NCBI RefSeq assembly: GCF_007290395.2 | Contig: NZ_CP041656.2 | Location: forward strand, 2,046,001-2,110,000 | DNA length: 64,000 bases | Direction of reading: 5' to 3' | From: Bradyrhizobium cosmicum | GTDB taxonomy: Bacteria; Pseudomonadota; Alphaproteobacteria; Rhizobiales; Xanthobacteraceae | Shown here: positions 8,184 to 16,688 of the stretch, one piece after another | Layout: each line of letters starts with the position of its first letter | Position numbering within the stretch: position 1 is the first letter of the stretch | Notes under the pieces: generated by a model | The model's database searches: none | What the model was told of the DNA's origin: nothing | What the model saw: the letters and a program-made list of their open reading frames with translations, nothing else | Program-made: the position numbers and the translations under genes

Positions 8184-9500
8184 ATGTATCCCGAATCTCA
8201 TCCGCAATCGCGCGAACTTTACGCGCGCGCATTGAACAGCCTGCCGGGTGGAAACACCCGTACGACAGTATTCATGAAACCGTTCCCGATCTACGCGGCG
8301 CGTGGCTCGGGTTGCCGCATATGGGACGTCGACGGAAACGAGTACATCGACTGCATCAACAACTTCACCTCGCTGATCCATGGTCACGCGCATCCTACCT
8401 TGATCGAGGCGGCCACCAAGCAGCTCGCGCTCGGGTCCGCGTTCGGCATGCCGACGGAATCCGAGGTTGATCTCGCCGAGCTCCTCGTGGGCCGGCTGCC
8501 GTCGGTCGAGCAGGTTCGCTTCGCCAATTCCGGTACCGAAGCCGTGATGATGGCGCTGAAGGCTGCGCGTGCCTATACCGGCCGTCCGAAGATCGCGAAA
8601 TGCGAGGGCGCCTATCACGGCTCCTACGACTATGCCGAGGTCAGTCTCGATCCGACGCCGTCGGCGTGGGGCGGCAACGCACCGGTCTCGGTCGCCTATG
8701 CCAAGGGGACGCCGCAGAACGTGCTTGCCGATGTCGTGACCATTCCCTTCAACGATCTCGAAGCGGCGGTGAGCCTGATCCGCGAACATGGTCCGGAGCT
8801 CGCATGCGTTCTCGTCGATCCGATGCCGAACCGGGCTGGCCTGGTGCCGGCCGACAGGGCCTACCTGGAGGCGTTGCGTGAGGTGACCCGCGAGGTCGGT
8901 GCGCTGCTCATCTTCGATGAAGTCATCACGTTTCGGCTCGGCTATCATGGCGCGCAAGGCCTGTGGGGCATCGATCCGGATCTCACCACGCTCGGCAAGA
9001 TCATCGGCGGCGGCTTCCCGGTCGGCGCAATCGCCGGTGGCAAACAATTCATGTCGGTGTTCGATCCATCACCGGGCAAGCCGGCATTGCCGCATGGCGG
9101 CACGTTCTCGGCCAACCCGGTCACCATGCGCGCGGGACTGGCGGCCATGGAACTGCTCGATAAGGCAGCCTTCGCGCGTCTCGACACGATCGGCCAGGCG
9201 GTGCGCGACGGAATAGATGCGGCGTTTCGCAAGACCGGCGTTCCCGGCGGCACGGTAGGCCTCGGCTCGCTGTTGAAGATCCATTTCACCGATCGCCGGA
9301 TCCGTGATTATCGCTCGGCCTATTTGACCGAGGCCGAAGCGAAGCGGCAGGCCGTGTTCAACGCCGGCCTGCTCAATCGCGGAATCTTCGCGGCCAATTA
9401 CGGCCTGATGGCGCTGTCGCTGCCGATGGCCGATGCGGATATCGACGCCATCGTCGCCGCGGCAGGCGCATCGTTGCAAGAGGTCGCCGCGCTCGGCTGA
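8184..9500 (+). CDS. Class III aminotransferase (glutamate-1-semialdehyde aminomutase-like)
   Basis: A 438-residue PLP enzyme of fold type I. Visible elements are N-S-G-T-E-A-V-M-M-A-L-K-A-A-R (PLP phosphate cup, ~residue 116), Y-H-G-S-Y-D near residue 151, F-D-E-V-I-T-F-R near residue 243 (Asp to the PLP ring nitrogen) and the Schiff-base Lys272 in T-L-G-K-I-I-G-G-G. The closest named architecture is HemL-like, but the neighbours (a transporter before, HyuBA after) argue against tetrapyrrole synthesis. It more likely transaminates the amino acid released from the operon's substrate. Start ATG 8184 follows GCGAGGAGG. Confidence 0.88.
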   Translation: MYPESHPQSRELYARALNSLPGGNTRTTVFMKPFPIYAARGSGCRIWDVDGNEYIDCINNFTSLIHGHAHPTLIEAATKQLALGSAFGMPTESEVDLAELLVGRLPSVEQVRFANSGTEAVMMALKAARAYTGRPKIAKCEGAYHGSYDYAEVSLDPTPSAWGGNAPVSVAYAKGTPQNVLADVVTIPFNDLEAAVSLIREHGPELACVLVDPMPNRAGLVPADRAYLEALREVTREVGALLIFDEVITFRLGYHGAQGLWGIDPDLTTLGKIIGGGFPVGAIAGGKQFMSVFDPSPGKPALPHGGTFSANPVTMRAGLAAMELLDKAAFARLDTIGQAVRDGIDAAFRKTGVPGGTVGLGSLLKIHFTDRRIRDYRSAYLTEAEAKRQAVFNAGLLNRGIFAANYGLMALSLPMADADIDAIVAAAGASLQEVAALG

Positions 9501-9586
9501 CCGGATCGTTTCACGTCGATGACTGTTCCGGCCGGCGCTCAGATGGGCCCGGCGCGGATTTCCTCATCCCGAAAAGGAGGCTCGCG

Positions 9587-11257
9587 ATGACCTCGAAGAC
9601 TGACCCCATCACCCGTTCCGTTGTGCAGCATCGTCTCAGTTCGATCGTGAACGAGATGGGAGAAGCGATGCTGCGCACGTCCTACTCGCAGATCCTGAAT
9701 TCCAGCCGTGACTTCTCGCTCGGCATCTGCGACGTCCAGGGGCGGTTGATCGCGCAGGCCGATCACATCCCAGTACATGTCGGGGCGCTGTCATGGGCGA
9801 CTCTCGCCGTCGAGCAACGCTTCAAGGACGTCAAGCCGGGCGACGTCCTGCTTCTCAACGATCCCTATCACGGCGGCAGTCATCTGCCCGATCTCACTGC
9901 CTTCGTGCCGGTCTTCGACGGCGCACGGCGGCTTTACTGGACCATCGTGCGCGCGCATCAGAGCGATATCGGCGGCGCCACGCACGGCGGCTACAACCCG
10001 GGCGCGACAGATATCTGGCAGGAAGGCCTGCGCGTGCCGCCGATCCGGCTCTACGAGGCCGGCAGGCTGCGCGACGATCTGCTCGACATGCTGGCGCTCA
10101 ACGTGCGCAACCCGCGCGATTTCCGCGGCGATCTGGCTGCCATGGTCGGCGCTGCGCATCTCGGCGAACGCCGCATGAAGCGCCTCTTCACCGAATTCGG
10201 CGGAGCGACGGTGGAGGCGGCGGTCGAGACGATTCTCGATACCGCGGAACGGCAGACGCGCGCGGTGCTGTCGACCTGGAAGGACGGCGTGTTCTACGGC
10301 GAGGCGTTCCTCGACGATGACGGCCATGGCCGTAGCGATATCAGGATCGCCGCGAAGGTCACCAAGCAGGGCAGCGATATCGAGGTCGATCTATCGGGAT
10401 CTGATCCGCAGACAACGAGCTTCGTGAATTCCTCGCACGCCAACATGCAAGCCGCGGTCGTGATGGCGTTCGCCTATCTGATCGACGCCGACATTCCCAA
10501 GAACGCAGGTGCCCTGCGGCCGCTCAAGGTGGTTGCGAAGCAGGGTACCATCGTCTGGGCCGATCCGGGCCTGCCAGTGACCATGTGTACCAGCCATCCC
10601 TCTAATGAGATCGTCGAGGCCATCGTCAAGGCCCTGTCGGGCTCCTGTCCGGAGCGGGCCATGGCGGGCTGGAGCCGGCGCTTTCGTATTGCCATCCAGG
10701 GCGAGGACCCGCGCACCGGCCGCGGCTTCATCTGGCACATGTTCCAGGCGCGGCCCGGCGGCGGAGCATCGTCGGGGGGCGATGGATGGTCGTCGATCGG
10801 CGAGTGGCACACGGTGGGCGGCATCAAGTTCGGCAGCATCGAAGTGGCCGAGGCGCGCTTTCCGTTGCATTTCCGTCACCACGAATTCCGTGCGGACTCC
10901 GGCGGTGATGGCAAGTATCGCGGTGGCCTCGGTGTTTCGCTCGACTTGGTGATGGAGACGGAGAAGCCCGCGCGCGCCAACACCGCGGGCGACGGCACCC
11001 GGCACGGCGCCTGCGGCATGCTGGGCGGTAGCGACGGCAAGCCGCATCACTACGTGCTGATCTCAAAGAACCGCGCGCCGCGCGTGCTCCGTACCAAGGA
11101 GGTGGGCATCGAGGTGCTGCCCGGTGACTGCTTTGAAATTCGCTCGGCCGGCGGTGGTGGATGGGGCCCGGCGGAGCAGCGTGCACAGGACGCCCGCGCG
11201 CGCGATCTGCTGCAGGGCCTTACGACCGGTGTTGTCACGACCAGGCAGGGTTCTTGA
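9587..11257 (+). CDS. hyuB: Hydantoinase B / oxoprolinase family subunit
   Basis: A 556-residue protein spanning the whole HyuB family: E-M-G-E-A-M-L-R-T-S-Y-S near residue 23, L-L-N-D-P-Y-H-G-G-S-H-L-P-D near residue 88 and H-G-G-Y-N-P-G near residue 135 are family signatures. With HyuA it forms ATP-dependent enzymes that open or carboxylate cyclic amides and ketones (N-methylhydantoinase, 5-oxoprolinase, caprolactamase/OplBA, acetophenone carboxylase). The start at 9587 follows AAAAGGAGG. One base separates its stop from the hyuA start. The substrate cannot be fixed from sequence. Confidence 0.92.
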   Translation: MTSKTDPITRSVVQHRLSSIVNEMGEAMLRTSYSQILNSSRDFSLGICDVQGRLIAQADHIPVHVGALSWATLAVEQRFKDVKPGDVLLLNDPYHGGSHLPDLTAFVPVFDGARRLYWTIVRAHQSDIGGATHGGYNPGATDIWQEGLRVPPIRLYEAGRLRDDLLDMLALNVRNPRDFRGDLAAMVGAAHLGERRMKRLFTEFGGATVEAAVETILDTAERQTRAVLSTWKDGVFYGEAFLDDDGHGRSDIRIAAKVTKQGSDIEVDLSGSDPQTTSFVNSSHANMQAAVVMAFAYLIDADIPKNAGALRPLKVVAKQGTIVWADPGLPVTMCTSHPSNEIVEAIVKALSGSCPERAMAGWSRRFRIAIQGEDPRTGRGFIWHMFQARPGGGASSGGDGWSSIGEWHTVGGIKFGSIEVAEARFPLHFRHHEFRADSGGDGKYRGGLGVSLDLVMETEKPARANTAGDGTRHGACGMLGGSDGKPHHYVLISKNRAPRVLRTKEVGIEVLPGDCFEIRSAGGGGWGPAEQRAQDARARDLLQGLTTGVVTTRQGS

Positions 11258-11258
11258 G

Positions 11259-13301
11259 ATGTATACGATTGGAGTTGATGTCGGCGGCACCTTTACCGAC
11301 CTGGTTGCGATCGATCGCGAAGGGCGCACTGTATTCGCGAAGTCGCCTTCGACGCCGTCTGATCAGTCGGTCGGAGTCATGACCGGGCTTGAGGAGCTCG
11401 CGCGCCGGCTCGGTCTGTCTCGTGCCGACATGCTCGGGCGGACCGACCGCCTGGTGCATGGCACGACGGTCGCGACCAATGCGCTCCTGGAGCGCAAGGG
11501 CGCGAAGGTCGCACTACTGACGACGCGGGGGCATCGCGATGTGATCGAGATGCGCGAGGGTCTCAAGGGTGATCGATACAATCTTCGTATGGCGCCGCCC
11601 GAGCCCCTGGTACCGCGAGAGTTGCGGTTTGGTGTGCGCGAGCGCATCAAGCCGGATGGCGAGGTGCTGATCCCGCTCGATCAAGACTCGCTCGGCGAAG
11701 CGATTGCCGCGATCCGCGCCTCAGGGGCGACATCGGTTGCGGTGTGCTTTCTGCATGCCTACCGCAATCCAGTTCACGAGATCGCAGCAGTAGAGCGTCT
11801 GCAGCGGGAGCTGCCCGATGTCAGCATTTCCCGGTCTAGCGACGTGTTGCCACAGATCAAGGAATACGAGCGCGTCTCGACCACCATCGTCAATGCCTAT
11901 GTCCGCCCAGCGGTACGGCACTATCTCAACAATCTGGATATGCGACTGAAAGAGGCTGGCCTCGCCAGTGGCCTGTTCGTCATTCTGTCCCATGGCGGAA
12001 TGGCGCCGGTCGAGGAGGCCGCGCGGCTGGCCGCAGGCACGGTGCTCTCCGGTCCGGCCGGTGGCATTTCCGGTTGCCGCCGCTGCGCCGATCTGCTCGG
12101 CATTCCCGATCTCGTGCCGTTCGACATGGGGGGTACCAGCACCGACATTTCGTTGATCACCGCAGGCCGGGCATCGCTTTCGGCCGATGGGGGACTTGCC
12201 GATCAGCGCATTGCGTTGCGAAGTCTCGACATTGCCAGTATCGCTGCCGGTGGCGGCTCGATTGCGTCACTCGATGTCGGAGGTACACTCCGGGTTGGGC
12301 CGGAAAGCGCCGGATCTGTTCCCGGACCCGCATGCTACGGCAATGGCGGAAGCGAGGCGACGGTGACCGATGCCAATGTCATTCTCGGCTATCTAGACGC
12401 TGCGGCATTCATGGGAGGTCGGCGGCCATTGGATCGCGCGGCGTCTGAGGCGGCCGTCGATCGTCTCGCCGCATCGCTCGAACTGTCGCGTGATGAAGCG
12501 GCCGCAGGCATCTATCGCATGGTCAATCTGCGTATGGCCGATGGTATCCGCCTGATGACCTTGCGCCGCGGTGTCGATCCGCGCCGCTATGCGATGTTGA
12601 GCTTCGGCGGTGCCGCCGGCCTGCACGCTGCCGAAGTGGCGCGCGAACTGGAGATCAAGCGCATCATTGTGCCGACTGCGGCATCGGTGTTGTCGGCTTG
12701 GGGCATGCTGACAAGCGATCTGCGTTACGAAGTCAGCAGTACTTATTACAGCGCTGGATCGCGCATCACACCGGAAGAAGTCAGAACGATCTTTGCCGAC
12801 CTCGAACAGCAGGCCGCCGGTCGATTGACGTCGTGGTTCGGCGGCAAGGTCGTGCTCGAGCGCTCGGCCGAAATGCGCTATGGCGAGCAGATTTTCGAGA
12901 TCGACGTTCCGCTAACCGATCTCGATTGGAATTCCGACGATATCGTCGATCGTATTGAGCAGCGTTTCCATCGCCGCCATGAGGAGCTATACACATATGC
13001 ATCGCCGGATCAGGAAGTCGTGTTCGTGAATGCGCGCGTCGCCGCGGTCGGTATCATCCCGCAAGGTGCGAGCGTGCCGCGTGGTGCCGCCACGACCTCG
13101 GCCTGCGTCCCTTCAGGCAAGCGCATGGCGTATTTCGGGACATGGCGCGAGGTGTCGGTCTATGCGGTGGACACGCTGAAGACAGGACATGCAATCGAGG
13201 GACCTGCGATCGTTGAAGCGGAAACCACCACGGTGGTGGTCAACGCCGGCGACCGTATTACGGTCAATGATCTCGGCTGGCTCGATATCGCGCTGGCGTA
13301 G
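11259..13301 (+). CDS. hyuA: Hydantoinase A / oxoprolinase family subunit
   Basis: A 680-residue ATP-binding subunit. It opens with G-V-D-V-G-G-T-F-T-D (residues 5-14, phosphate loop of the actin/ASKHA-like fold) followed by the typical H-G-T-T-V-A-T-N-A-L-L-E-R motif near residue 67. The centre has L-S-G-P-A-G-G near residue 265 and F-D-M-G-G-T-S-T-D near residue 288, the second nucleotide-binding motif. HyuA phosphorylates the lactam or amide oxygen for hydrolysis by HyuB. It is the last gene of the operon. Length fits the 680-700 residues usual for stand-alone HyuA. Confidence 0.93.
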   Translation: MYTIGVDVGGTFTDLVAIDREGRTVFAKSPSTPSDQSVGVMTGLEELARRLGLSRADMLGRTDRLVHGTTVATNALLERKGAKVALLTTRGHRDVIEMREGLKGDRYNLRMAPPEPLVPRELRFGVRERIKPDGEVLIPLDQDSLGEAIAAIRASGATSVAVCFLHAYRNPVHEIAAVERLQRELPDVSISRSSDVLPQIKEYERVSTTIVNAYVRPAVRHYLNNLDMRLKEAGLASGLFVILSHGGMAPVEEAARLAAGTVLSGPAGGISGCRRCADLLGIPDLVPFDMGGTSTDISLITAGRASLSADGGLADQRIALRSLDIASIAAGGGSIASLDVGGTLRVGPESAGSVPGPACYGNGGSEATVTDANVILGYLDAAAFMGGRRPLDRAASEAAVDRLAASLELSRDEAAAGIYRMVNLRMADGIRLMTLRRGVDPRRYAMLSFGGAAGLHAAEVARELEIKRIIVPTAASVLSAWGMLTSDLRYEVSSTYYSAGSRITPEEVRTIFADLEQQAAGRLTSWFGGKVVLERSAEMRYGEQIFEIDVPLTDLDWNSDDIVDRIEQRFHRRHEELYTYASPDQEVVFVNARVAAVGIIPQGASVPRGAATTSACVPSGKRMAYFGTWREVSVYAVDTLKTGHAIEGPAIVEAETTTVVVNAGDRITVNDLGWLDIALA

Positions 13302-13763
13302 CGAAAGCGGGCACGCTGGGCGCCAGGGCGGAATCCGCATTCGTTGTCGAGAACTGCGAAGTCTTTCGTCGCGCCCGGCGTGAACTAGCCCGCGTCATTC
13401 GATTGAATGATCCAAATTGCCGTCGTCGGACTCGCAGCCGCGTTGCGGAATGAATGCGGCTGCGAACTATCGATCGAGCGTGGCAAGACGTCGCCTTCGC
13501 TTAAACTGTTCGACAAGCTGCGGGTCACGCTCCTAGTGAGCTATCCTCCCGAGGGCAAATCGCTGCCTCATCGCCACGCAGAGTCGGTATGCGTCGAAAT
13601 TCTTCTTGGCCTTGCGTTCTTGTGCTTATTTTGTTCCCTTCGAGCGAAGAGGAACAGACCATGGATCTCAGATTCAATCCAGCGGACATCAAGCGGGGCT
13701 GTCGGCCGTTCTCAGAGCGACCGAAATTAGTCTAGCCGCGCCGCAGATCTTCATCGCAGCCCT
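13302..13763. other. Intergenic region between hyuA and the cytochrome gene
   Basis: No intact gene is seen. A 24-codon frame at 13661-13735 starts after GAGGAACAGACC and begins M-D-L-R-F-N-P-A-D-I, which resembles the N-terminus of an acyl-CoA dehydrogenase, but the similarity stops after about ten residues and the frame closes at TAG 13733-13735. It may be a relic. No clear terminator was found for hyuA. Confidence 0.4.
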
Positions 13764-16133
13764 CTATTGCTTGAGCTGCTTGACCAGATCTTCAATCTCG
13801 CGATTGCCCGGCATCAAGCGCGAGAGTTGCTCAGCATAGCCCAAGGCGGATGCGAGATCTCCTTTTTCACGGCTTAGCGCGAGTGCCGCAGAAAGAGTGT
13901 CACGATCATTGGGATGCGCTTGCAAGCTGTTTCGTAGAACGGCAAGAGCGCCGTCGCGGCGGCCAGAGGAGTTCAGCCCCACGGCATAGACGTAGGCATA
14001 GCGGGGTTGACCGGGGTCCAGCTCTGCTGCTTGACGCAATTCATCGAGCGCCTCGCCGGCGCGCTTTTCCCGCACGAGCACGAGGCCGAGCGCGTGGTGA
14101 AGTGAGGCATTCTGCCCCGAGTAGGATAGGGCTGCGCGAAGGACTCGCTCGCCATCTTCGTCGCGCCCCGTTTGCCGGTAGAGATCGGAAAGATTGATGG
14201 CGGCCGGCGAGAACGATGGGTCAAGCCTGAGGGCTGCCCGATATTCGGCCTCGGCCTCAGCGGCGCTTGCCTGTCGTGCAAGGAAGTTACCGAGCGCAGT
14301 CCGGGCGTCCGGACGATCTGCATTCAATTTTTGCGCGGCCACGAATTCGGCGGCGGCTTGCGTGAACTTGCTGCGATCGGCTGTCGGTTGTCGCGATGGC
14401 GGAACGGATGCAAGAAGCTCGGCGGTGCGGATGCGCACGCCGAGCACCGGGTCCGTCAATTGGGGAGATGCAAGCGTCCAGAGCTGGTCGGGTGGAATTC
14501 CCTCCAGCGCATCGAGCGCGCCCAGCCTCACGAGCGGATCGGGGATGGAGAGAGCGCGGCGGATCAGGTCGGCGTCGGGCGCGGGCAGCTCGGCCAACGC
14601 GCTGGCGCGGACAATTCCGGGGGTGCCGCTTGAGCCGACGACGGCTGCAAGGAGAGCCTGTGCATCGGCCGTCTCGCTCCATGCCGCATGAAATGCCCCT
14701 GCATAGGTCTGAAAACCATGGCTCTCCGGACCGAACCAGGTTTCGATCTGCTGTACCGCCCACGCGGCGGGCTTGTCGCGGTGGCAGTCGTTGCAGGCAT
14801 TCGGTGTGCCAAGCTGCACCGAGAGATCGGGGCGGGGGATGCGGAAGCCGTGATCGTGCCGGCGATCGACGACCATGTAGCGACGTTCAGGCATGTGGCA
14901 GGAAGAGCAACCTGGCGGCGGCGACAGATTGGCGTGCTGCCGATGCGCGGTAGACTCATACTTGGCCGGCGCGTGGCATTGCGCACAGACGCCATCGCCG
15001 GGCGCCTTGAGCGCTGCGCTATGCGGATCGTGGCAGTCGCTGCAGGTGACACCTTTGGCAAACATATTGCTCTGCTTGAACGAGGCGTAGTTGTAGGCCT
15101 CCTCGTCGTCGCGCATCTGGCCGTCGGCATGGAAGCGTTGGCGATCGAGCAGCGACACCCGATGCGTCTCCGACAGGGACCTGCCGGGCACCCAGTCTTC
15201 GGAGAGCTGTCCACGTCGCGCATGGCAGCGCCCGCAGGTTTCGACTTCCTTGCGCAACGTTGCCGGAGGCGCGCTACGCTTCGGAGCCATGGTTCCGGCA
15301 TCGGCTGGCCAGGTGATGCCCGAGCGTTCGTCGAATCGGACAAGCAGGCCGTTGTCCGGGCCGCGGGCTCCAGGCTTCTGGTTCGCCCATGCAATATGTC
15401 GCGAGCCTGCGCCGTGGCAGGCCTCGCAGCCGACGCTGATTTCGGAGAAGCTGGTGGCAAACCGATCCTTCGCCACGTCGTAATTCTTGTGCACGTCCGT
15501 CGAGTGGCACTCGGCGCACATGAAATTCCAGTTCTGATTGAGTCTGGTCCAGTGCAGAGCATCGTTGCTGGTGACGGCGGCATCGGGATAGAGGTGAAAC
15601 CAGCGCTGGCCGCCCTGATCCTTCGGCCGCGTGTCCCAGGCAATCGACAGGGCCTGGATGCGACCATCTGGAAATTCGACCAGATATTGCTGCAAGGGAT
15701 CGACACCGAAAGTGTATTTGACTTCGAACGTCGCAAGCTTGCCGTCCGGACCGTCTGTTTCAACCAGAAACTTCTGGTCCTTGCGGAAGAAGCGCGAGCG
15801 CGTGCCTGCGTAGTCATAAGTCGCGCCGTTGAAGTCGCCGCGGACCGACGTGTCGGTCGCGTGATCCATGGCATGGCGATGTTGCGAGCTTTGCCACAGC
15901 CTTGTCTCCGCCTGGTGGCAGCCGCTGCACGCCCGGCTGCCGATAAAGCTAAGCTCTGCCTCACGGGTCGGTTTAGACGAGATGTCGGACGTCTTGAGCC
16001 AGGACGGCCCGCTTGCGACCAGAAAGAATAGCGCACCCGATCCGATTGCCAGCAGAGCGGCAGTTCGCAAGCGGAATGTTGGCGCGGGGCGTTGAGCGGG
16101 AGCCGAACGGTCTTGTTCAGGTCGGGCCTTCAT
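13764..16133 (-). CDS. Octaheme c-type cytochrome fused to TPR repeats
   Basis: A 789-residue protein with one N-terminal membrane anchor (T-A-A-L-L-A-I-G-S-G-A-L-F-F-L), then an exported multiheme part with eight C-x-x-C-H sites in order: CSGCH, CAECH, CEACH, CGRCH, CSDCH, CAQCH, CSSCH, CNDCH. The layout resembles cytochrome c554/NapC-related multiheme domains. The second half carries HEAT-like segments and then tetratricopeptide repeats (A-L-G-N-F-L-A-R-Q, A-A-I-N-L-S-D-L-Y-R-Q-T-G, H-A-L-G-L-V-L-V-R-E). It would be a periplasmic electron-transfer or small-molecule redox protein with a protein-docking tail. ATG 16133 is chosen over an upstream GTG at 16175. It is last in the minus-strand series after DUF2721 and DUF1254. 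The redox substrate is unknown. Confidence 0.85.
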   Translation of the reverse strand: MKARPEQDRSAPAQRPAPTFRLRTAALLAIGSGALFFLVASGPSWLKTSDISSKPTREAELSFIGSRACSGCHQAETRLWQSSQHRHAMDHATDTSVRGDFNGATYDYAGTRSRFFRKDQKFLVETDGPDGKLATFEVKYTFGVDPLQQYLVEFPDGRIQALSIAWDTRPKDQGGQRWFHLYPDAAVTSNDALHWTRLNQNWNFMCAECHSTDVHKNYDVAKDRFATSFSEISVGCEACHGAGSRHIAWANQKPGARGPDNGLLVRFDERSGITWPADAGTMAPKRSAPPATLRKEVETCGRCHARRGQLSEDWVPGRSLSETHRVSLLDRQRFHADGQMRDDEEAYNYASFKQSNMFAKGVTCSDCHDPHSAALKAPGDGVCAQCHAPAKYESTAHRQHANLSPPPGCSSCHMPERRYMVVDRRHDHGFRIPRPDLSVQLGTPNACNDCHRDKPAAWAVQQIETWFGPESHGFQTYAGAFHAAWSETADAQALLAAVVGSSGTPGIVRASALAELPAPDADLIRRALSIPDPLVRLGALDALEGIPPDQLWTLASPQLTDPVLGVRIRTAELLASVPPSRQPTADRSKFTQAAAEFVAAQKLNADRPDARTALGNFLARQASAAEAEAEYRAALRLDPSFSPAAINLSDLYRQTGRDEDGERVLRAALSYSGQNASLHHALGLVLVREKRAGEALDELRQAAELDPGQPRYAYVYAVGLNSSGRRDGALAVLRNSLQAHPNDRDTLSAALALSREKGDLASALGYAEQLSRLMPGNREIEDLVKQLKQ

Positions 16134-16209
16134 GGGGCCCTTCTGGTGCCTGCGGCTCTTCCGACCCTTCGTCACGTTCGGTCACCCATCGCGTGCTGCC
16201 CAAGCAGAT

Positions 16210-16662
16210 TTACATGCGCAGGTCGTTGTCGTGAAGGGCAATTCGGGTTTCGCGGGCGAGGTCGACGAGCGAAGCGCAGAACGTCAACAGCGCGGCCATG
16301 AACAGAAGCGCAACGCCATATTCGTGGGCGACATTGAATAGCGCGCTGATGAAGGCAACGATGATGATGAGGGCGGTGAGGATCGCAGAGAGGATGGAGC
16401 AGAATAGCGATCTATTCAGAAGCGATGCCCGGTACCGCAGCCGGGGTATATCGCCCTTGAGGAAAGCCTTGGAGACATCGTCATCGGTGATGCCGTGAAG
16501 AAACTGGGCCCGGTCGACGACCCGGTTGATGCGGGAAACAAGGACCGAAATGAAGGACGCAACGGCTCCCAGCAGAAAAGCCGGAGCCGCCACGTTACCG
16601 ATGATCCGGGCCAGTTGGTCGATTGAAGGCGTTACCGGCACCAGCTGAATCACGTTCTCCAT
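16210..16662 (-). CDS. DUF2721 family membrane protein
   Basis: A 150-residue protein with three hydrophobic segments (residues ~25-43, ~85-110 and ~115-135) and a basic loop V-S-R-I-N-R-V-V-D-R-A-Q that matches the DUF2721 family. ATG 16662 is preferred because a GAAGG ribosome site precedes it. Function unknown. It lies 26 nt downstream of the first DUF1254 gene and 76 nt upstream of the cytochrome gene, so the three are probably co-transcribed. Confidence 0.75.
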   Translation of the reverse strand: MENVIQLVPVTPSIDQLARIIGNVAAPAFLLGAVASFISVLVSRINRVVDRAQFLHGITDDDVSKAFLKGDIPRLRYRASLLNRSLFCSILSAILTALIIIVAFISALFNVAHEYGVALLFMAALLTFCASLVDLARETRIALHDNDLRM

Positions 16663-16688
16663 TTCTTCGCCCGATCCTTCGAGGCTCC

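Noticed and set aside
8184..9500. hemL (glutamate-1-semialdehyde aminomutase)
   Set aside because: The fold is HemL-like, but the operon context of transporter and HyuBA points to catabolic transamination, so the hemL symbol was not used.
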